From Spirochaetaceae bacterium (GTDB lineage: Bacteria; Spirochaetota; Spirochaetia; SZUA-6; RPPD01): a stretch of DNA of 5,954 nucleotides. The position numbers and the translations under genes were made by a program. Location of the stretch: positions 1 to 5,954 of the forward strand of contig RPPD01000158.1 of assembly GCA_003818675.1 (NCBI GenBank). Reading direction: 5' to 3'. The notes under the pieces are model-generated. The model had not been told where the DNA came from and did no database searches. It worked only from the letters and a program-made list of their open reading frames with translations. Below are positions 1-4,937 of the stretch, piece after piece. Numbering within the stretch: position 1 is the stretch's first letter; each line of letters starts with the position of its first letter.

Positions 1-467
1 GAACCCACGAGGTTCTGGGCCTGTGCCACGTCCGACATGAGTCTTGCGACAATGCCGCCTGACTGGTTCCTGGAAAAAAACGAGCTGGACATGCGCAGTA
101 TGCGGTAGTAGAGATCACGCCGAAGGTCAAAGACAGCCCGATGGCTCGCCCTGTCCACGCAATAGTGGCGCAGGAACGTGAAGGGCGCCCAGATGACAAG
201 GAAACCCGCCGCGAGCAATGGGATAATGAGGTATAATTTGGCGAACTTGTCATCTGACGTCAGGGCTATATTGGTAAAAACCTGGTCTATCATGTACTTG
301 AGGGTCACAGGCACCAGGAGCGGCATGGAAAACTTGACTATGCCGCCAAGGGCGCCCACAACCACAAATTTCCTGTAGGGCGTCACGTACCCGAGAAAGC
401 GCATAAAATGACCCGAGCGCCCGGGAGTCTGGAGTTGTGAGGAAATATTTTTCTTGATGTCACTCAT
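1..467 (-). CDS. ABC exporter, N-terminal transmembrane part (partial, runs off window)
   Basis: The reading frame stays open from the ATG at 467 to the window edge, giving 155 residues. It matches the start of a type I ABC exporter half-transporter of the MsbA/multidrug kind. An N-terminal amphipathic stretch is followed by a first membrane segment at about residues 34-56 and a second at about 78-99. The conserved cytoplasmic extension comes next (about 110-147), with DLRRDLYYRIL, an FF pair and GGIVARLMSDV, typical of the ABC_membrane domain. The ATPase domain (Walker A, signature, Walker B) would lie beyond position 1, so the substrate cannot be told; lipid or drug export is usual for the family. 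No Shine-Dalgarno is visible before the ATG at 467. An in-frame ATG at 404 (residue 22) is an alternative start. The gene has its own promoter and lies downstream of a strong terminator, so it is probably transcribed independently of the lipoprotein gene. Confidence 0.88.
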   Translation of the reverse strand, partial: MSDIKKNISSQLQTPGRSGHFMRFLGYVTPYRKFVVVGALGGIVKFSMPLLVPVTLKYMIDQVFTNIALTSDDKFAKLYLIIPLLAAGFLVIWAPFTFLRHYCVDRASHRAVFDLRRDLYYRILRMSSSFFSRNQSGGIVARLMSDVAQAQNLVG

Positions 468-508
468 ATGATCAGACTGACAAATGCGGAATACAGGTCA
501 GCATGTTT

Positions 509-537
509 AATATAGCAAAAAAAGGGCGATTTGTATA
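509..537 (-). promoter_or_regulatory. Putative extended -10 promoter for the ABC exporter gene
   Basis: On the minus strand the -10 box TATATT (514-509) is directly preceded by TGC (517-515), giving an extended -10 motif. A weak -35 match, TATACA (537-532), lies 17 bp further upstream. The predicted transcript starts near 502, about 35 nt before the ATG at 467. The region is AT-rich and follows the terminator of the upstream gene, as expected for a fresh transcription start. This is a motif match only. Confidence 0.45.
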
Positions 538-562
538 TGCAGTTTGCCAATAAAAAACAGGC

Positions 563-597
563 AAAAAAAACCTGCAACCAGAAAATCCGGCTGCAGG
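563..597 (-). terminator. Rho-independent terminator of the lipoprotein gene
   Basis: On the minus strand positions 597-571 fold into a 12-bp stem, including two G-U pairs, with a three-base loop. The outer arms are CCTGCA and TGCAGG. Eight T residues (570-563) follow at once. It begins 27 bases after the stop codon of the lipoprotein gene at 624 and is a textbook intrinsic terminator. It should insulate the ABC exporter gene from read-through. Confidence 0.9.
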
Positions 598-623
598 CCT
601 AAAATTATTCAATCAAATAATAA

Positions 624-977
624 TCAATAATACCAAAAACCATAAGGATAATGAATGGTCGTAACCCAGTCATTCTCTGCGACATTCCCTGTCTGTCTTC
701 TCCAAGATCCACCATCTTCGCTTACATGTACAGTTATCTCTCCGTAATTGTCACTGTTATAGAAATTGACATTAAAAACGCCATAGTTACCGTCAAGAAT
801 ATTATTTTGCGTCCCGGTGCTGCCGCCGTCCCAAGTTATATATGCGTCAATTATGCTGCCGTCACCAGTATTATTTTCAACATATATGGTGAGGGTGATG
901 AATGAATCGCAGCTTCCCAGGAGCATGAGCACTATTCCCAGTACAGCAAGTATTGAAAGTCTTCTTAATATTTTCAT
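624..977 (-). CDS. Small putative lipoprotein, unknown function
   Basis: The gene encodes 117 residues. The N-terminus has a basic n-region (K2, R5, R6) and a hydrophobic core at about residues 7-20. A lipobox-like LGSC ends at Cys23, so the mature protein probably starts at a lipidated Cys23 followed by Asp24. In enterobacteria Asp at +2 signals inner-membrane retention; whether that rule holds in this host is unknown. The mature part of about 95 residues is rich in Gly, Asn, Asp, Tyr and beta-prone residues and ends in an aromatic cluster (YPYGFWYY). This suggests a small beta-sandwich-like secreted domain, but I recognise no family. I chose the ATG at 977 because GGAGG (992-988) lies upstream and the signal peptide starts there; the longer frame from 1040 would put 21 non-signal residues in front. 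The gene is visibly more AT-rich than its neighbours and has its own promoter and terminator, so it may be acquired. Confidence 0.8.
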   Translation of the reverse strand: MKILRRLSILAVLGIVLMLLGSCDSFITLTIYVENNTGDGSIIDAYITWDGGSTGTQNNILDGNYGVFNVNFYNSDNYGEITVHVSEDGGSWRRQTGNVAENDWVTTIHYPYGFWYY

Positions 978-987
978 AACAATATTT

Positions 988-1009
988 CCTCCGCTTATAT
1001 AATATAACA
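988..1009 (-). promoter_or_regulatory. Extended -10 promoter and ribosome binding site of the lipoprotein gene
   Basis: On the minus strand TGT (1009-1007) followed by TATATT (1006-1001) forms an extended -10 element. No good -35 box is seen, which is common for extended -10 promoters. Transcription should start near 994. The Shine-Dalgarno GGAGG occupies 992-988, ten bases before the ATG at 977, so the leader would be very short, about 17 nt. The Shine-Dalgarno decides the start codon over the longer upstream frame. Confidence 0.5.
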
Positions 1010-1088
1010 CATTTACGGGAAAAATCTGTCCCCGGCCCACCTCTGAATTTTTAAAAATAATACCCTTTCAATTTAATAGCGGTGTGCT

Positions 1089-1141
1089 TGTAGAATCAAT
1101 AATTTAGATCTATCTTTATTAAGGAAATTATTGATTCTACA
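1089..1141. repeat. 17-bp perfect inverted repeat with 19-nt loop
   Basis: The left arm 1089-1105 (TGTAGAATCAATAATTT) is the exact reverse complement of the right arm 1125-1141. The 19 bases between them (1106-1124) include AGATCT. It begins about 10 bases beyond the stop codon at 1151 of the membrane-anchored protein gene, so in its mRNA it would form a long AU-rich 3' hairpin. Neither strand carries a T-run after the stem, so it is not a standard intrinsic terminator. It could be a transcript-end stabiliser, a protein-binding dyad or a short interspersed palindromic element. The symmetry is certain; the role is not known. Confidence 0.85.
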
Positions 1142-1150
1142 CAACCGGTT

Positions 1151-1534
1151 TCAGATCTTCCTGAATTTCACGTTCCTGATCCAGCCCAGGGTTGGTATCC
1201 AGATGGAGCCTTCAAGCCCTGTGTCAGCGACTTTCAACTCATACCTGTTGGCCTTGCCTCCATCCTCGGTATGCTCGATGGTAAAGCTTGCGTGAACGGG
1301 TTTCCGGACAATATACGCGGCAAGCACGCTTTCATTTTCCCTGACAGTCACAACAAAGGAATTGTCCTGTACCGTGATATCCGCCGTGGTGCCATTGGGT
1401 TCTCCTGCTATAAGCACCTCGTATTTGCCCGCGATGTCGTATTCTTTGCCGCTTGAAACAAATGCAATTCCCAGGACAAGCACCAGCACGACGCCGGCAG
1501 CCACCGCGACAAGCTTTGCCTTTTTTGTATCCAT
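1151..1534 (-). CDS. Small membrane-anchored protein, unknown function
   Basis: The gene encodes 127 residues. A short basic N-terminus (MDTKKAK) leads into one hydrophobic segment at about residues 8-27, rich in Val, Ala and Leu. There is no lipobox cysteine, so this is either an uncleaved anchor or a signal peptide. The remaining 100 or so residues look mainly beta-stranded and soluble, presumably outside the cytoplasmic membrane, and end in a Trp-containing segment (IWIPTLGWIRNVKFRKI). I recognise no family. The ATG at 1534 is preferred because a run of seven G (1547-1541) lies six bases upstream as a possible ribosome binding site; a TTG at 1552 would add six residues. It lies 58 bases downstream of yjbQ on the same strand. 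It could be cotranscribed, or started from a TATATT box at 1560-1555, which has no convincing -35. Confidence 0.72.
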   Translation of the reverse strand: MDTKKAKLVAVAAGVVLVLVLGIAFVSSGKEYDIAGKYEVLIAGEPNGTTADITVQDNSFVVTVRENESVLAAYIVRKPVHASFTIEHTEDGGKANRYELKVADTGLEGSIWIPTLGWIRNVKFRKI

Positions 1535-1592
1535 AATTGTCCCCCCCAACAATTAATATAATCCTTTTTTTGGAATATTGCGTGACTTTTTT

Positions 1593-2009
1593 CTAATCGC
1601 CTATTATTTTTACAAGGACGCGTTTCCTGCGCTTTCCGTCAAACTCGCCATAAAAGATCTGCTCCCAGGGCCCAAAATCCAGCCTGCCTCCGGTTACAGC
1701 CACCACCACCTCACGTCCCATCACAGTGCGCTTCAGGTGCGCATCCGCATTGTCCTCAAATCCATTGTGATGGTACTGCGAGTAGGGCTTTTCCGGAGCA
1801 AGCCTCTCAAGCCAGGTTTCAAAATCCTGGTGGAGCCCTGATTCGTCGTCATTGATGAAGACGCTTGCCGTGATGTGCATGGCATTGCAGAGCAACAGCC
1901 CCTCGCTTATCCCTGACTCTGAAAGACACTCGTTTATTTCCTGCGTGATGTTGATAAACTCCCGCCTTTTCTTTATGTCAAACCACAATTCCTTCCTGTA
2001 GCTTTTCAT
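1593..2009 (-). CDS. yjbQ: YjbQ family protein (UPF0047, secondary thiamine-phosphate synthase type)
   Basis: At 138 residues this is the normal full length of the YjbQ/UPF0047 family, small cytosolic proteins. Family motifs are intact. [15 protein letters not shown] starts at His45 and continues with a D and WL pair. [15 protein letters not shown] covers residues 80-94, followed by MGREVVVAV (97-105). The near-invariant tail [20 protein letters not shown] runs from 113 to 132. His45, His81 and His91 are the conserved histidines thought to form a metal or active site. E. coli YjbQ has a weak thiamine-phosphate synthase activity that can replace ThiE; its true physiological reaction is not settled. 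A strong Shine-Dalgarno, GGGGAGG (2019-2013), lies four bases before the ATG at 2009. No thiamine gene or thiamine-pyrophosphate riboswitch is visible nearby, so context does not support a dedicated thiamine role. The gene is transcribed divergently from the hydrolase. Confidence 0.95.
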   Translation of the reverse strand: MKSYRKELWFDIKKRREFINITQEINECLSESGISEGLLLCNAMHITASVFINDDESGLHQDFETWLERLAPEKPYSQYHHNGFEDNADAHLKRTVMGREVVVAVTGGRLDFGPWEQIFYGEFDGKRRKRVLVKIIGD

Positions 2010-2046
2010 GTCGCCTCCCCTGTTACCTCAAGTCATATATTCATAT

Positions 2047-2055
2047 AGTATATCA
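2047..2055 (-). promoter_or_regulatory. Putative extended -10 promoter for yjbQ
   Basis: On the minus strand TGA (2055-2053) directly precedes TATACT (2052-2047), an extended -10 element with five of six consensus bases in the hexamer. No good -35 is visible. The predicted start is near 2040, leaving a leader of about 31 nt that carries the strong Shine-Dalgarno before the ATG at 2009. This is a motif match only. Confidence 0.45.
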
Positions 2056-2105
2056 AAATAAAGCTGTGGGAAATGGCCCGAAATCCGCAAAAAAATTGCG
2101 TACAG

Positions 2106-2135
2106 TTGATTTTTCTCCGCTTCGCGGTGTATAGT
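2106..2135 (+). promoter_or_regulatory. Putative sigma70-type promoter for the GH3 hydrolase operon, implying a leaderless mRNA
   Basis: A -35 box TTGATT (2106-2111) and a -10 box TATAGT (2130-2135) are separated by 18 bp. The expected transcription start is about 2141-2143, only three to five bases before the ATG at 2146. No Shine-Dalgarno is present between the promoter and the ATG, which fits a leaderless transcript. The spacer holds a small CCGC-TTC-GCGG hairpin sequence (2117-2127). Confidence 0.5.
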
Positions 2136-2139
2136 ACAC
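2127..2139. promoter_or_regulatory. Dyad overlapping the -10 box of the hydrolase promoter (possible operator)
   Basis: GTGTA (2127-2131) and TACAC (2135-2139) are perfect inverted copies around TAG. The dyad covers the whole putative -10 box and the bases just downstream, the classic place for a repressor site. It is short enough to occur by chance, and no regulator gene is present in the window. Confidence 0.3.
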
Positions 2140-2145
2140 TCTGCC

Positions 2146-3858
2146 ATGAAAAGGGCCAGAATCACCGCACGCATATTCACCATATTCGCATTATGCCTTA
2201 TCGCCATGGGGCTGTCATACACATCCTCCACGCCTGTATTCTGGGATGGCGCACCTGACGGGAATCTCGTATCCGCGATAACGGCTGCCATGACTGACGA
2301 GGAGCTTCTGGGCCAGGTTTTTTTTCTTGGCTACCACGGAACACAACCTTCACAGGAAATCCTCCTATTCATCAGGAACAGAAATCTTGGCGGCCTCAAG
2401 GTATTCACGCGCAATGTCAGTTCACTGCCGCAGATAACCTCGGACATCAGGACCATGCAGGAGGCCTCCCAGACCACGCGCTTTAAAATCCCCATGTTTG
2501 TAGCTACAGACCAGGAAGGCGGCTGGGTCACCCACATCCGCAAGGGTTCCTCCATTTCAGGCGGCAACCTTTCGCTTGGCGCGGGCGGCGTGCCCCATGA
2601 CGCGTTCCTGAGCGGCTACTACATTGGATGTGAACTTGCGGCCATGGGTGTGAACATGAACTACGCGCCCAACCTGGACATCTATACAAATCCCAGGGCA
2701 GATGCCGTGGGACCGCGCGGATTCTCACAGGACCCGGTCCAGGTGGGCATTTTTGGCGCGGCTTACCTCCAGGGCATGATGAAGGCCGGGATCATCGCCA
2801 CAGGCAAACACTTTCCGGGTCATGGTGATGCAGACAAGGATTCCCATGGCTATCTGCCGGAAATCCAGATAGACTCGGGAACACTTTATGAGCGGGAACT
2901 TTTCCCCTACCGCATGGCAATACATGAAGGCCTTCCGGCGATAATGAGCGCACATATAGCCTTTCCGTCAATCACGGGAAACCGCGTCCCTGCGACCCTG
3001 TCAAAATATTTCCTTGTGGATGTGCTGAGGGAAAAGCTCGGGTTTACAGGAATTGTCCTTACTGATGATATGGAAATGAACGGTGTACTCATGTCCGGGG
3101 ACTCGGTTGCCCAGGCGTGCAAAAAAGCCATGCTTGCTGGAAATGACATGGTCCTTATCTCACACACGCCCGCGGAACAGGAAGCCGCCTGGCAGCTTCT
3201 CTTACGCGCAATGCATACAGACAGGGAATTCCACGAGCGGGTGGCCGCCTCGGCTGCAAGGATACTCGCCCTGAAATTAAAGACCTTCCGCCATGATCCT
3301 GCAAACCCGGACGCCCCTGTATTTTCCTTTCTTCCCGATCCAGGGGCTGTGGAACAGAAGATACCCGCGCCACAGGCGCCTGACTTTTTTTTCCAGAGCC
3401 TCTGCCGCGGCATAACCGTGATCAGGGACGGCCGAATTCCCTACAAACCCGCTCCCGGTGAAAGGGTGTTGATAGCTGCCCATTATGCCGATTTTTTAAA
3501 CGAGGGGAAAAAACGCTATCCATCGGCTGATTCGCTTTATATCCCCTGGTCGTCGCGATATGAGGCAATCGGAGAGGAAATATCACTGGTTACCGGCCGG
3601 GTACCGGCCTATGACACGGTGATCTTCTGCCTGTCCTCGGAAAGCAGCCTGGACATTTTATTGCGGCTTTCTGCAAGCGGAAAAAAGATCATTGTCATTT
3701 CAGCGCTCACCCCCGTGTACCTGCGTGAAACCCCGTGGGTCCAGACAGCAATTGCGGTTTTTGGTGAATCCCGCGACGCTTTTATGGCAGGATTTTCCGT
3801 TCTTGCGGGAGATTTCACACCGGAAGGGAAGCTTCCAGTTGATTTTATTAAACCATAG
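2146..3858 (+). CDS. nagZ: Exported NagZ-type family 3 glycoside hydrolase (beta-N-acetylhexosaminidase)
   Basis: The gene encodes 570 residues. The N-terminus (K2, R3, R5, R9, then a hydrophobic stretch at about 10-24) is a signal peptide or membrane anchor, without a lipobox. The GH3 TIM-barrel domain spans roughly 40-380. It shows DQEGG (122-126), the NagZ signature KHFPGHG (221-227) followed by DSH, with Asp232 and His234 as the acid/base dyad, and Asp307 in LTDDMEM as the nucleophile. A C-terminal alpha/beta GH3_C domain (about 435-570) ends in the usual GDFTPEGKLPVDF. Two-domain, exported NagZ is known from Bacillus; enterobacterial NagZ is short, single-domain and cytosolic. The family removes non-reducing GlcNAc from muropeptides or similar glycans; other beta-hexosaminide substrates remain possible. 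The start at 2146 lacks a Shine-Dalgarno but is needed for the signal peptide. The acetyltransferase gene follows after 26 bases. The symbol rests on motifs alone. Confidence 0.93.
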   Translation: MKRARITARIFTIFALCLIAMGLSYTSSTPVFWDGAPDGNLVSAITAAMTDEELLGQVFFLGYHGTQPSQEILLFIRNRNLGGLKVFTRNVSSLPQITSDIRTMQEASQTTRFKIPMFVATDQEGGWVTHIRKGSSISGGNLSLGAGGVPHDAFLSGYYIGCELAAMGVNMNYAPNLDIYTNPRADAVGPRGFSQDPVQVGIFGAAYLQGMMKAGIIATGKHFPGHGDADKDSHGYLPEIQIDSGTLYERELFPYRMAIHEGLPAIMSAHIAFPSITGNRVPATLSKYFLVDVLREKLGFTGIVLTDDMEMNGVLMSGDSVAQACKKAMLAGNDMVLISHTPAEQEAAWQLLLRAMHTDREFHERVAASAARILALKLKTFRHDPANPDAPVFSFLPDPGAVEQKIPAPQAPDFFFQSLCRGITVIRDGRIPYKPAPGERVLIAAHYADFLNEGKKRYPSADSLYIPWSSRYEAIGEEISLVTGRVPAYDTVIFCLSSESSLDILLRLSASGKKIIVISALTPVYLRETPWVQTAIAVFGESRDAFMAGFSVLAGDFTPEGKLPVDFIKP

Positions 3859-3875
3859 CATGTAATTTAATGGGC

Positions 3876-3880
3876 GGAGG
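3876..3880 (+). promoter_or_regulatory. Shine-Dalgarno deciding the acetyltransferase start
   Basis: GGAGG lies four bases before the ATG at 3885. An in-frame ATG at 3870 overlaps the same G-rich stretch and has only AT-rich sequence before it, so 3885 is the better start. The site sits in the 26-bp gap after the hydrolase stop codon, fitting translation from a shared mRNA. Confidence 0.8.
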
Positions 3881-3884
3881 AAAC

Positions 3885-4775
3885 ATGTCCTGGTCAAAGG
3901 CCGAGCTCGCCGATTTTCTGGATCTCCAGCAATTTCTCATGAAACATGAAGCCTTATGCGTTGGCTTTTCCGCCTGGCTTAAAGATAAAATCATCTCCAC
4001 CCCGCACATCAGAAATGACTTTACTGTTTTTATCCGCCGCAACAAAAAACGGATCGCGGGCGAGGATGCCATCTCTGAAGCGGTTCTCATTACAGAACAG
4101 GGACTCATTTTTCCGCTCGTGAAGAAGCGGATACCCGGACGGGTCCACAACCTGTCTGAACTTTCCCGCTGTATTCAGACGTTTCCCAACAACCTCAACT
4201 CAGTCATCGGCGTTTCAAACAGCGTTGATATAATAGAGAAGCTGGTTAAGCAGACTGTCCGCTCAAGGGTGCAATACTTTCTCATGGTGACCAAGGGCTT
4301 CCCGAAAAACCTGAAAACCCCCGCCTCAATACGCGGCGTCACCATCCGAGATGCCGAAATCACTGATGCTCTTCTCCTCTTTGATCTTCAGAAAAACTAC
4401 GAGCTTGAGGAAGTATATCTGAATCCGGAGACGTTCAACGAGACTGCGTGCTACGCCAATCTGAAGAACAGTCTCAGGAAGGAAATAATCATATTTGCAC
4501 AACGCAACGGGAATCCCATAGCAAAAGTCGGAACCAATGCGCGCGGATACAACATGTTCCAGATAGGCGGGGTTTTTACCAGGCCGCAGGAGCGGCGAAA
4601 GGGACTGAGCTTCCTGTTGATGTATGAACTTTTAAAGCGCATGTTCAAGGATGGAAAAAAAGCGTGCCTCTTTGTCAAAAAAACAAACGAGGCGGCAATC
4701 AAGCTCTATCAAAAACTGGGATTTGACATCATTGACAATTTTCGCATCACATATTTCAAAAACAAGGACGTGTAA
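3885..4775 (+). CDS. GNAT family N-acetyltransferase with an extra N-terminal domain
   Basis: The gene encodes 296 residues. The C-terminal half (about 148-292) is a GNAT fold. It begins with the beta strand VTIRDAEITDALLLFDLQ, then KVGTNARGYNMFQIGGVFT and the acetyl-CoA loop QERRKGLSFLLMYELL (235-250). The RRKGLS core has Ser where the R/Q-x-x-G-x-G/A motif usually has Gly or Ala. The end is the typical NEAAIKLYQKLGFDI (268-282), with Tyr275 in the position often used as general acid. The first 145 or so residues carry no motif I know. They may be a degenerate second GNAT fold or a substrate-recognition domain. There is no signal peptide or membrane segment, so the enzyme is cytosolic. The acceptor is unknown. 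Cotranscription with a NagZ-type hydrolase would allow an amino-sugar or peptide acceptor from cell-wall recycling, but that is only inference, and the hydrolase is exported while this protein is not. Confidence 0.88.
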   Translation: MSWSKAELADFLDLQQFLMKHEALCVGFSAWLKDKIISTPHIRNDFTVFIRRNKKRIAGEDAISEAVLITEQGLIFPLVKKRIPGRVHNLSELSRCIQTFPNNLNSVIGVSNSVDIIEKLVKQTVRSRVQYFLMVTKGFPKNLKTPASIRGVTIRDAEITDALLLFDLQKNYELEEVYLNPETFNETACYANLKNSLRKEIIIFAQRNGNPIAKVGTNARGYNMFQIGGVFTRPQERRKGLSFLLMYELLKRMFKDGKKACLFVKKTNEAAIKLYQKLGFDIIDNFRITYFKNKDV

Positions 4776-4799
4776 GAAAAGGGGATATGGAGAACGAAG

Positions 4800-4889
4800 A
4801 GACAGGATTAACAGGATAAAAAGATTGACACGATACCAAAATATTTATAATCCTTTAAATCCATCCTGGAAATCATGTTGATCCTGTCT
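4800..4889. repeat. Palindromic ACAGGAT-type repeat element between convergent genes
   Basis: Left arm 4801-4813 (GACAGGATTAACA) pairs with right arm 4876-4888 (TGTTGATCCTGTC) with a single T-G mismatch. Pairing extends to A4800-T4889 on the outside, and after one mismatch to 4815-4817 with 4872-4874 on the inside. ACAGGAT occurs twice in tandem on the left (4802-4808 and 4811-4817), and related ATCCT units occur on the right, so the element is built from short repeated words. From memory, similar palindromes built on this word are dispersed in many environmental bacterial genomes. It fills most of the spacer between the converging acetyltransferase and DAHP synthase genes and may fold as a hairpin in both transcripts. 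Neither strand has a clear T-run after it, so intrinsic termination is uncertain. Confidence 0.8.
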
Positions 4890-4937
4890 GATATTTTCTT
4901 CAATCACGCCGATCTCGGTTGAGCCGCATAAATAACG

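Noticed and set aside
651..1002. Plus-strand reading frames opposite the lipoprotein gene
   Set aside because: They lack ribosome binding sites and recognisable motifs, and they overlap a gene with a clear signal peptide, promoter and terminator on the other strand.
624..1040. Longer lipoprotein reading frame starting at 1040
   Set aside because: It would place 21 extra residues before the signal peptide and would run through the predicted promoter and the GGAGG site; the ATG at 977 explains both.
1047..1058. ATTTTTAAAAAT palindrome upstream of the lipoprotein promoter
   Set aside because: A 12-base A/T palindrome is expected by chance in AT-rich spacer DNA; an upstream promoter element is possible but cannot be supported.
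1593..2145. A thiamine-pyrophosphate riboswitch upstream of yjbQ, given the thiamine-phosphate synthase label
   Set aside because: The leader predicted from the extended -10 is only about 31 nt, and no thi-box-like conserved sequence is visible on that strand.
2725..3483. Minus-strand reading frames up to 168 codons opposite the hydrolase gene
   Set aside because: They are antisense shadows of a conserved GH3 coding sequence, with arginine- and serine-rich low-complexity translations and no start signals.
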